A stretch of 6,819 nt of DNA from Paracoccaceae bacterium (GTDB taxonomy: Bacteria; Pseudomonadota; Alphaproteobacteria; Rhodobacterales; Rhodobacteraceae). This document shows positions 1 to 5,711 of this stretch, one piece after another. The position numbers and the translations under genes were made by a program. The notes under the pieces are model-generated. The model did not search any database and was not told where the DNA came from. It saw only the letters and a program-made list of their open reading frames with translations. Location of the stretch: the NCBI GenBank assembly GCA_025458985.1, contig JALORM010000303.1, forward strand, positions 1-6,819. The letters are read 5' to 3'. Every line of letters begins with the position of its first letter. Positions within the stretch are counted from its first letter, which is position 1.

Positions 1-8
1 TCGGTCAC
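1..8 (-). CDS. scpB: Probable first codons of scpB (SMC-ScpAB subunit B), cut by the window edge
   Basis: Only eight bases are inside the window, reading GTG ACC GA on the minus strand. The GTG shares the four bases GTGA with the TGA stop of scpA, a typical translationally coupled junction. In many bacteria scpB directly follows scpA and encodes the winged-helix protein that dimerises and binds the ScpA kleisin. The identification is inferred from position and overlap alone; no protein sequence is visible to confirm it. Confidence 0.35.
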
Positions 9-805
9 GTCTCTTTCCGCCGGATCTGGATGGGCGCGAAGGTCTCGGCCTGGCGCAGCTCGACCCGGCCTTCCTTGGCGAGTTCCAGGGCCGCCGCGAA
101 GGTGGCGGCGGTGGCCGAGCGCCGGCGCACGGGATCGGCGTGCCAGCCGTCGGGCAGGAACGTCTCCAGCGCGGCCCAGTCGCCGGCATAGCCGATCAGC
201 CCCCGCATCCGGTCGAGCGCCTGTTCCATCGTGAACACGTCGGTCCGGTCGAAGGCATAGGGGCGGAACTGGTCGTGGGTGCGCACCCGCGCATAGGCCT
301 GCATCAGGTCCAGAAGCGTCGCGGTGTACTTCACGCTGCGGACGCGCAGCACGTCTTCGGGCAGGCCGCGCACGAAGAAGTCGCGGCCCTTCTGGTCGCG
401 GGCCATGAGCTCGGCCGCGGCGTTGCGCATCGCCTCGAGCCGTTCGAGCTGGAAGGCCAGGTGCGCGGCGAGGTCCTCGCCCGTGGGGCCCTCCTCGGCC
501 GGGTCGGGCGGCAGCAGCAGGCGCGACTTGAGGAACGCGAGCCACGCGGCCATGACGAGGTAGTCGGCCGCAAGCTCGATCCGAAGGGCGCGGGCGCGGT
601 CGACGAAGGTCAGGTACTGCTCGGCCAGCTGCAGGATCGAGATCCGGCGCAGGTCGACCTTCTGGGTGCGGGACAGCGTCAGCAGCAGGTCGAGCGGCCC
701 TTCGAACCCGTCGACGTCGACGATCAGCGCCTCCGCCGCAAGGCGGGCTGCGACGTCGCTGCCAGTCACGTCCCGGCCGGCGTCTTCCCAGGTCTCGTCA
801 GGCAT
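5..805 (-). CDS. scpA: Segregation and condensation protein A (kleisin of SMC-ScpAB)
   Basis: A 266-residue cytoplasmic kleisin, the normal length for alphaproteobacterial ScpA. It bridges the heads of an SMC dimer and, with ScpB, forms the bacterial condensin that organises and segregates chromosomes. The N-terminal SMC-neck-binding part is clear: FEGPLDLLL at residues 34-42, then QKVDLRRISILQLAEQYL (48-65) and ADYLVMAAWLAFLKSRLLLP (80-99), the family signature. A charged middle (110-150) leads to a C-terminal winged helix (about 190-262) with the usual FTMEQALDRM and VELRQAETFAPIQI segments. The ATG at 805 was chosen because AGGGCGGGAGA lies just before it and it overlaps the nagZ stop by eight bases. 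An upstream in-frame ATG at 859 would run deep into nagZ and adds no conserved sequence. It sits in a nagZ-scpA-scpB chain, so it is probably translated by coupling. Confidence 0.95.
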   Translation of the reverse strand: MPDETWEDAGRDVTGSDVAARLAAEALIVDVDGFEGPLDLLLTLSRTQKVDLRRISILQLAEQYLTFVDRARALRIELAADYLVMAAWLAFLKSRLLLPPDPAEEGPTGEDLAAHLAFQLERLEAMRNAAAELMARDQKGRDFFVRGLPEDVLRVRSVKYTATLLDLMQAYARVRTHDQFRPYAFDRTDVFTMEQALDRMRGLIGYAGDWAALETFLPDGWHADPVRRRSATAATFAAALELAKEGRVELRQAETFAPIQIRRKET

Positions 806-1820
806 TCTCCCGCCCTGCCAGAAGCGCCTCAAGCTCGGCTTCCAGGGCGGGGATGTCAATGGGCTGGGCCGGGCCGCGGCAGGACAGCGCCGCCGCGGCG
901 CGGGCCTGCCCGGCTTCGGTCAGCCGGCCGGCGGCGGCGACGACCTCTTCCATCTCGGCGAGCCGGCCGTTGCAGTGCAGGACCACGTCGCAGCCCGCGG
1001 CAAGCGCGCCGCGGACACGGGCCTCGAGCGACCCCGACAGCGCGCCCATCGCGATGTCGTCGGTCATCAGGAGGCCCGAGAAGCCGATTTCGTCGCGCAC
1101 TGCGCGGATCGCGGCACGGCTGAGCGTTGCCGGGGCGGCGAGGTCGAGCGCGGGATAGACGACATGCGCCGTCATGCCCAGCGGCAGGTCGGCCAGCGCC
1201 CTGAACGGCGCGAAGTCGGTCGCGGCAAGCTCGGCCCGCGCCGCCTCGGCGCGCGGCAGGTCGGTATGGCTGTCGCCGGCGGCGCGGCCGTGGCCCGGCA
1301 TGTGCTTGACGACGGGCAGGACACCGCCTGCCAGCAGCGCGTCGGCGACCGCGCGGGCGACCTCGGCCACCAGTGCCGGCGTCTCGCCGTAGCACCGGTT
1401 GCGCAGGAAGGGATGCGTGGCGGGGCAGGCGATGTCGCCGAGCGGCGCGCAGTTGCCGTCGATGCCGACCGATGCCAGTTCGTACGCGATCAGGCGATAG
1501 CGCAGCCACATCGACCGCGCCGGCCAGCCCGGAGAGCCGCTGGCGGCGGCGCGGGCGACATGGTCGAGCGGCGGCAGCCAGGTGCGCCAGTGCGGCGCCT
1601 GCATCCGCGCCACCCGTCCGCCTTCCTGGTCGATGAACACCGGGGCGTCGCGGCCGACGGCCTCACGCAGGTCCGCGGTCAGCCGGGCGAGCTGGGCCGG
1701 GGTGTCGACGTTGCGCGCGAACAGGATGAAGCCCCAGGGGTCGGCCGCACGGTAGAAAGCCCGCTCCTCGCGACCGAGGACCGGGCCTTCGCAGCCGAGG
1801 ATGGTTGCGGAGACGCTCAT
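798..1820 (-). CDS. nagZ: Beta-N-acetylhexosaminidase NagZ (glycoside hydrolase family 3)
   Basis: A 340-residue single-domain GH3 enzyme without a signal peptide, so cytoplasmic. NagZ removes the non-reducing GlcNAc from GlcNAc-anhydroMurNAc (peptides) imported during wall turnover; in bacteria with inducible AmpC its products also feed beta-lactamase induction. Visible landmarks: FIDQEGGRV (62-70), DGNCAPLGDI (121-130), RCYGETP (142-148), the substrate-binding KHMPGHG (172-178), the mobile-loop Asp183-His185 acid/base dyad in GDSHTDLP, and MTDDIAMGAL (252-261), whose first Asp (254) should be the nucleophile. All expected catalytic residues are present. The ATG at 1820 begins at the conserved MSVSATILG; an open extension to 1907 overlaps the upstream gene and looks non-native. 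No strong Shine-Dalgarno precedes it; it lies 19 nt after the SPOR-gene stop, suggesting coupled translation. The 3' end overlaps scpA by eight bases. Confidence 0.95.
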   Translation of the reverse strand: MSVSATILGCEGPVLGREERAFYRAADPWGFILFARNVDTPAQLARLTADLREAVGRDAPVFIDQEGGRVARMQAPHWRTWLPPLDHVARAAASGSPGWPARSMWLRYRLIAYELASVGIDGNCAPLGDIACPATHPFLRNRCYGETPALVAEVARAVADALLAGGVLPVVKHMPGHGRAAGDSHTDLPRAEAARAELAATDFAPFRALADLPLGMTAHVVYPALDLAAPATLSRAAIRAVRDEIGFSGLLMTDDIAMGALSGSLEARVRGALAAGCDVVLHCNGRLAEMEEVVAAAGRLTEAGQARAAAALSCRGPAQPIDIPALEAELEALLAGRENA

Positions 1821-1843
1821 GACAGGCGTTTCGGGGGGGTCAT
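1817..1843 (-). other. Eight-codon open frame bridging the SPOR-gene stop and the nagZ start
   Basis: A minus-strand ATG at 1843-1841 overlaps the TGA of the SPOR gene as ATGA. It opens eight codons (MTPPKRLS) and ends in a TGA that overlaps the nagZ start, again as ATGA (1820-1817). It could act as a reinitiation relay carrying ribosomes from one gene to the next, which would fit the poor Shine-Dalgarno of nagZ. The geometry is directly visible; the function is speculation, and an open frame this short can easily arise by chance. Confidence 0.2.
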
Positions 1844-2865
1844 CGGACAAGCACGGGTATGCAGTCGCCGCCCTCGGCGATGATCGGGGCGCAGAAGCGT
1901 CGGGCATCGGCGAGATCGTCGAAGCCCGCGGCGCGCAGGCGGTAGAAGGTCCGTCCCAGCGCGGCGGCGGGTTCGATCACCCGGCCCTTGCCGTCCATCA
2001 GCGCGCCGTAGCGGCTGCCGAGCGCAGCCCAGGCGGCCCGCGCGTCGACCGGGTCGGCATAGGTGCCGAACTGCACGAGCCGCGTCCCGGGGCCGAGCGT
2101 CGCGGGGTCGATCTCGCCGGGCGCTACTGCGACCGGCTGCGGCGGGGCGGGCACGGCTGCCGGGGTGGCATCGGCCGGCACAGCCGCCGGCTGAGCGGAC
2201 TCCGGTGCGGGCGCGTCCGCGGCGTCGGTTCCGGCGGGCGGCGGCGCGGCGGCGATGCCGCCCGCAAAGCCCGGCGGCCGCAGGCGCGGCCTGAGCGACC
2301 GGGACGGCCCGGGCAGCGACGCCGGGATCGCCTCGATCAGCCCATCACCCGACAGCTCGGCCTCGGCGGTCATCACGCCCGTTGCAGCGGCGAGGATCGC
2401 GGCTTCGACCGGGTCGGTGGGCGTGCCGATCGCCGGTTGCGGCTGTGGCACGGACGCGCCCTCGGGAAGCCGCGCCACGGCCGGGGTCGCTCGCAGCGCC
2501 GCCTGCGCGAGGTCTTCGGCCTCGAGATCGGCCGAGCGCGGCGCCAGAAAGATCTCGTCAGGCGGCGGGGCGGCCTCGCCCAGGGCCGCGATGCGGTTCA
2601 CGGCCAATCCCTGGTGCGCGGCGCGTTCGCCGCCGGGGTTGTCGGGCTGCACCCGCATCGGTCCTTCCATCGCCTGGATCACCGGGATGCCCGCCACATC
2701 CCGCACCATGAGGTCATAGCCCCAGTAACCGAGGCCCCCCACCAACGCGATCGACAGCGCCGCGCCGATCATGTTCATCACACGACCCACGCCGGTTGCC
2801 GCGGCGTATGCAGGCACGCCAAAGCCATCGTCGGGGCCGAAGCCGGAAACGTCGAGATCCGCCAT
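1840..2865 (-). CDS. Membrane-anchored SPOR-domain protein
   Basis: A 341-residue bitopic inner-membrane protein, probably acting in the periplasm at the septum. A short cytoplasmic N-terminus (1-28) is followed by one transmembrane helix at about 29-50 (MIGAALSIALVGGLGYWGY), a long periplasmic stalk very rich in Ala and Pro, especially 180-250 with an imperfectly repeated PAAVPA unit, and a C-terminal SPOR domain (about 259-341) starting GTRLVQFGTYADPVDARAAW and ending GGDCIPVLVR. SPOR domains bind peptidoglycan strands stripped of stem peptides at division sites, as in FtsN and DamX. Cys325 and Cys335 could form a disulfide. The ATG at 2865 has GAGG six bases upstream. It lies 71 nt after argS and 19 nt before nagZ; its neighbours suggest a wall-remodelling or division role. 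It is not clearly FtsN, so no symbol is given. Confidence 0.92.
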   Translation of the reverse strand: MADLDVSGFGPDDGFGVPAYAAATGVGRVMNMIGAALSIALVGGLGYWGYDLMVRDVAGIPVIQAMEGPMRVQPDNPGGERAAHQGLAVNRIAALGEAAPPPDEIFLAPRSADLEAEDLAQAALRATPAVARLPEGASVPQPQPAIGTPTDPVEAAILAAATGVMTAEAELSGDGLIEAIPASLPGPSRSLRPRLRPPGFAGGIAAAPPPAGTDAADAPAPESAQPAAVPADATPAAVPAPPQPVAVAPGEIDPATLGPGTRLVQFGTYADPVDARAAWAALGSRYGALMDGKGRVIEPAAALGRTFYRLRAAGFDDLADARRFCAPIIAEGGDCIPVLVR

Positions 2866-2881
2866 GTTCTGCCTCGTCCTG

Positions 2882-2901
2882 GCCCCGTCTTGCTGCGGGG
2901 C
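2882..2901 (-). other. Small GC hairpin between argS and the SPOR gene
   Basis: In the 71-nt spacer, GCCCCG and CGGGGC form a perfect 6-bp stem around an eight-base loop, extendable by a G:U pair. No T-tract follows, so it is not a normal intrinsic terminator. It ends 16 nt before the SPOR ATG, upstream of that gene's GAGG ribosome site. It could mildly attenuate or stabilise the operon mRNA, but GC-rich DNA produces such stems often. Confidence 0.2.
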
Positions 2902-2936
2902 TCGTGCTGCTCATGACCCCGCCGGGGCGCCGTTGG

Positions 2937-4578
2937 TCAGCGCATTTCCTCGACCGGTGTCACGCCCAAGATACCAAGCCCCGCGGAAATCACAACGCCC
3001 GTGGCACGCACCAGCGCAATTTTCGCAAGCGAGACCTCCGGGTCGTCCTGGAGGAAGCGCAGGTCGGGTACCTCGTTGCCGCGGTTCCAGAGCGCGTGGA
3101 ACTCGGACGCCACCTCGTAGAGGTAGAAGGCGACGCGGTGCGGCTCGTTCCCGCGGGCCGCGATCTCGACCTGGCGGGGCCACTCGGCCAGCTTGCGCAC
3201 CAGCGCCAGTTCCGCCTCGTGGGACAGGTGCCTCAGGTCGGCGCCGGCCAGACGGGCATCGTCCACCCCCTGCCCTGCCTCGGCCGCCCGGCGCAGCACC
3301 GAGCAGACCCGCGCATGGGCGTACTGGACATACCACACGGGATTGTCCTTCGACTGTTCCAGCACCTTGGCGAAGTCGAAGTCGAGCGCCGCGTCGTTCT
3401 TGCGCGTCAGCATCATGAACCGCGTCACGTCGCGGCCGACCTCGTCCACCACGTCGCGCAGCGTGACGAAGGTGCCCGCGCGCTTCGACATCTTGAACGG
3501 CTCGCCGTTCTTGTAGAGCTTGACCAGCTGGATCAGCTTGCAGTCGAGCGCGACCCGCCCGTCGGTCAGCGCCGCGGTCGGGCGCGAAATAGGTCCAGGA
3601 CCCGTCCGACTTCATGATCGGGCGGTCCACGTCGTCGCCATATGCGGTGGAGCGGAACAGGGTCTGCTCGCGCGGTTCCCAGTCTTCGGGGGTCTTGCCC
3701 TTCGGCGGTTCGAGGACGCCCTCGTAGATCAGCCCCATCCCGCGCAGCTTGCCGATCGCCGCTTCGATCTGGCCGGTGTCGTAGAGCGCCTTTTCCGACG
3801 AATAGACGTCCATCTTCACGCCCAGCGCGGCGAGGTCGTCGCGGATCATCGCCATCATCTGCTCGGTGGCGAACTCGCGCACGTCCGACAGCCACATCTC
3901 CTCGGGCTGGTCGATCAGTGCCTCGCCGTGCTCGGCTGCCAGCGCCTCGCCCACGGCGATCAGGTAATCGCCGGGATATAGACCCTCGGCGATCTCGGGC
4001 GAATAGCCCAGCGCCTCGCGGTAGCGCTCGTAGGCCGACCGCGCCAGCACCTCGACCTGCGCGCCGCCATCGTTGATGTAGTATTCGCGCGTGACCTCGT
4101 AGCCCGCGTAGTGCAGCAGCGAGGCCAGCGCGTCGCCGAAGACCGCGCCGCGGGCATGGCCCACGTGCATCGGGCCGGTGGGGTTGGCCGAGACGAATTC
4201 GACGTTGACCTTCTGCCCGGTGCCGATGCGCGAGCGGCCGAAGGCCGGGCCTTCCTCCAGCGCCGCGCGGACCACGCCCTGCCAGGCCGAGGGCCTGAGG
4301 CGCAGGTTCAGGAATCCGGGGCCGGCGACCTCGGCCGCGGCGATGCGCGGGTCGGCGGCAAGCCGCGCGGCCAGCGCTTCGGCGATCTGCCGCGGCGGCA
4401 GGCCCGCGGGCTTGGCCAGCACCATCGCGGCGTTGGTCGCCATGTCGCCGTGGCCGGCGTCGCGGGGCGGTTCGACCGTGACGGCGGCGGTATCGAGGCC
4501 GCCTGGCAGCGCGCCTTCGGCCGCAAGCGCGGCAAGGGCCTCGACCACCAGCGCACGGATGTCGGAGAAGAGATTCAC
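2937..4578 (-). pseudogene. argS: Arginyl-tRNA synthetase, interrupted by an internal deletion with frameshift
   Basis: ArgS charges tRNA-Arg with arginine using ATP (class Ia). The 5' part (4578-3577, 334 residues) is normal: N-terminal NLFSDIR and tRNA-binding domain (about 1-110), HIGH motif as HVGH at 138-141 within NPTGPMHVGHARG, and the following YYINDGG. It reads well to WTYFAPD (328-334). The next recognisable ArgS sequence, AALTDGRVALDCKLIQL, resumes at 3575 in another frame and runs through KMSKR (3494-3480) and the C-terminal anticodon-binding domain to the TGA at 2937 (212 codons). The two parts total 546 residues, about 34 short of the usual 580. The missing part would carry the conserved DIAYH and GADHGGY segments of the catalytic core. 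In the original frame translation continues as Arg-rich nonsense to a TGA at 2911-2913, giving a 555-residue chimera without KMSK or anticodon-binding domain. The GTG start is favoured by a good ribosome site. As written, this gene cannot make active enzyme. Confidence 0.85.
3575..3577 (-). other. argS: Deletion and frameshift junction inside argS
   Basis: Minus-strand codons TTC GCG CCC GAC (FAPD, 3588-3577) are followed by one unpaired C at 3576 and then GCG GCG CTG ACC GAC (AALTD, 3575-3561) in a different frame. Family sequence expected between them is about 34 codons, so the loss is estimated at about 101 nt, a number not divisible by three. The estimate depends on my recollection of alphaproteobacterial ArgS and may be off by a few codons. 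Both flanks otherwise look intact, with no other stops or frame breaks. Confidence 0.8.
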
Positions 4579-4585
4579 GGGCGCA

Positions 4586-4591
4586 CCTTCC
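4586..4591 (-). promoter_or_regulatory. Ribosome binding site deciding the argS GTG start
   Basis: GGAAGG on the minus strand lies seven bases before the GTG at 4578. This spacing, and the family's usual N-terminus M-NLFxDIR, favour GTG over the in-frame ATGs at 4599 and 4593. GAGAGGGG touching the ATG at 4599 is too close to serve it but could serve the ATG at 4593, so that alternative is not excluded. Confidence 0.6.
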
Positions 4592-4605
4592 ATCTGCATC
4601 CCCTC

Positions 4606-4633
4606 TCGCTAGCATGGTGTCCGGCAAGGTCAA
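4606..4633 (-). promoter_or_regulatory. Candidate sigma70-type promoter for argS and the downstream operon
   Basis: The minus strand has TTGACC (4633-4628), five of six matches to a -35 box, then a 16-nt spacer and TAGCGA (4611-4606), a weak -10. Transcription would start near 4598, which would leave the ATG at 4599 outside the transcript and fits translation from GTG 4578. It lies in the only spacer upstream of the minus-strand cluster. The -35 is convincing, the -10 is not. I see no clear promoter for the divergent plus-strand gene in the same spacer. Confidence 0.4.
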
Positions 4634-4654
4634 TGCGGCGTGCGGGGATTTCGG

Positions 4655-5704
4655 ATGATGCGACAGACAGACCCGGCGGCGCGGGCTCTTTCCGCGGCGC
4701 TGTTCCTGGCCTTCGCGGGGTCCGTCGTGCTGGTGGTGCTGCAGAGCTTTCCGCTTGCCGCCCTGCTGCCCGACGGCTGGCCGGACGCGGGCCCGGAGGC
4801 CACCGCACTTCTGGCATACCTCGGGATTGCCGCGGTCCAGGGGGTGATCTGGGCGGTCCTGCTGGGGCTGCTGCCGATTGCGGCGCTGCCGCCGGCCGCT
4901 TCGCGCGCGGCCCGGCTGGCCGCGCAGCTGGCGGGGCTTGCCGTCGCGCTCGCGCTTGCATCGGGGACGGTGGCGGGGCTTGCGCCGGGTCTGGCCGCGA
5001 CCCTGCCCGTCGCGGCGATCCCGCTTCTGATGATTGTGCCGCATCTGGCGCTGGCGACCGCGCTTGCGCTGCGCCTGCCCGGACCAGGACGCCGCAACGC
5101 CGGTCTTGCGGCAACGGCGGCTGCCGGGGCGCTGGCGGCGGCGTATCCGCAGACCGCGATCGGGCTTCTGCCCCTGATGGTGGCGATCCTCGCGATGGCC
5201 GCGATGGCGCTTCGCGGCAGGGACAGTTCCGGCCTGGCGCGCGCCTGCGCCCTGGCGCTTGCCGCAGCCTGGCTTCTGCCGCTGGCTGCCGATGCCCTGC
5301 CGCGTCTGGCGGAGGCCCTGGCCGTGCCCGCGCCGGGCGAGAGGCTCGCGGCGCTCGGCGCGGCGTTCGCCACGCTGCGGGGTCCGGCGCAGGCCTACCA
5401 TCCCGCCGGCACGGTGCTGGCTCTTGGCATCCTCGCGGGGCTGCGGGCGCCGGGGACGACCTTGCGGGGGGCAGCCTGGCTGGCCGGCCTGCTCGCCTCC
5501 ACGGTGGCCCTGCCCGAGGTCGGCCTTGCGCTGGATGTCGTTCCGCTCGACCCGTCGTCGGCCATCGTTGCGGTACGGTCGGATTTCCTGGGCCCCACGG
5601 CTGGCGCCGCGGCGGTGGTCTTCTGGGTCGCGCAGTGGTCGGCCGCACCCCTGATGGCGCTGACGGCGGGCCTGATGTTCCTGCGGGTGCCGCGGCGCCC
5701 CTGA
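4655..5704 (+). CDS. Multi-pass integral membrane protein of unknown function
   Basis: I do not recognise this 349-residue protein. It is extremely rich in Ala and Leu with few charges, and hydrophobic stretches suggest roughly eight to ten transmembrane helices: about 12-32, 52-77, 91-110, 114-140, 150-168, 169-187, 196-214, 272-288 and 315-343, with a less hydrophobic loop near 217-250 containing PAPGER and RGPAQAYHPAG. A polar stretch DVVPLDPSSAIVAVRSDFLG (294-313) precedes the last helices. No transporter signature or catalytic motif is evident. The ATG at 4655 has GGGGA six bases upstream; ATG 4658 and in-frame GTG 4640 (AAGG ten bases upstream) are alternatives. It is divergent from argS and convergent with dgt, so it is probably monocistronic. 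Codon use resembles its neighbours and gives no sign of recent transfer. That it is a real gene is supported by its hydrophobic pattern and by neat fit between neighbours; function is open. Confidence 0.85.
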   Translation: MMRQTDPAARALSAALFLAFAGSVVLVVLQSFPLAALLPDGWPDAGPEATALLAYLGIAAVQGVIWAVLLGLLPIAALPPAASRAARLAAQLAGLAVALALASGTVAGLAPGLAATLPVAAIPLLMIVPHLALATALALRLPGPGRRNAGLAATAAAGALAAAYPQTAIGLLPLMVAILAMAAMALRGRDSSGLARACALALAAAWLLPLAADALPRLAEALAVPAPGERLAALGAAFATLRGPAQAYHPAGTVLALGILAGLRAPGTTLRGAAWLAGLLASTVALPEVGLALDVVPLDPSSAIVAVRSDFLGPTAGAAAVVFWVAQWSAAPLMALTAGLMFLRVPRRP

Positions 5705-5711
5705 GCCGCGG
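5690..5711. terminator. GC hairpin spanning the convergent gene ends, possible bidirectional terminator
   Basis: CCGCGGC (5690-5696) and GCCGCGG (5705-5711) are perfect inverted copies, a 7-bp stem around the eight-base loop GCCCCTGA, which contains the stop codon of the membrane-protein gene. The right arm fills the whole 7-nt gap to the dgt stop. Placement between two converging genes suits a two-way terminator, but neither side has a T-tract. It may only pause polymerase, or be a chance product of GC-rich sequence. Confidence 0.35.

Noticed and set aside
806..859. Upstream extension of scpA to ATG 859
   Set aside because: The added 18 residues lie entirely within nagZ and are not ScpA-like; ATG 805 has a ribosome site and a normal short overlap.
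140..1883. Long plus-strand open frames opposite scpA and nagZ (about 140-1123 and 666-1883)
   Set aside because: They are antisense to genes with clear family motifs; translations are Arg/Gly/His-rich low-complexity sequence typical of GC-rich shadow frames, without domains.
1821..1907. Upstream extension of nagZ to ATG 1907
   Set aside because: It overlaps the SPOR-domain coding sequence, and NagZ proteins begin at the MSVSATILG-like segment.
2714..2914. 66-residue minus-strand frame starting in the argS-SPOR spacer
   Set aside because: Starts with no clear ribosome site, overlaps the SPOR gene out of frame and has Arg/Gly-rich composition; the SPOR frame has motif support.
3560..3600. 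Programmed ribosomal frameshift in argS
   Set aside because: A programmed shift would rejoin frames without loss of protein; here about 34 conserved residues are absent as well, and no slippery heptamer is seen at the junction.
1801..3617. Plus-strand open frames opposite the SPOR gene and the argS 3' part (about 1801-2916 and 2796-3617)
   Set aside because: Shadow frames: biased Arg/Gly composition, no recognisable domain, fully antisense to well-supported genes.
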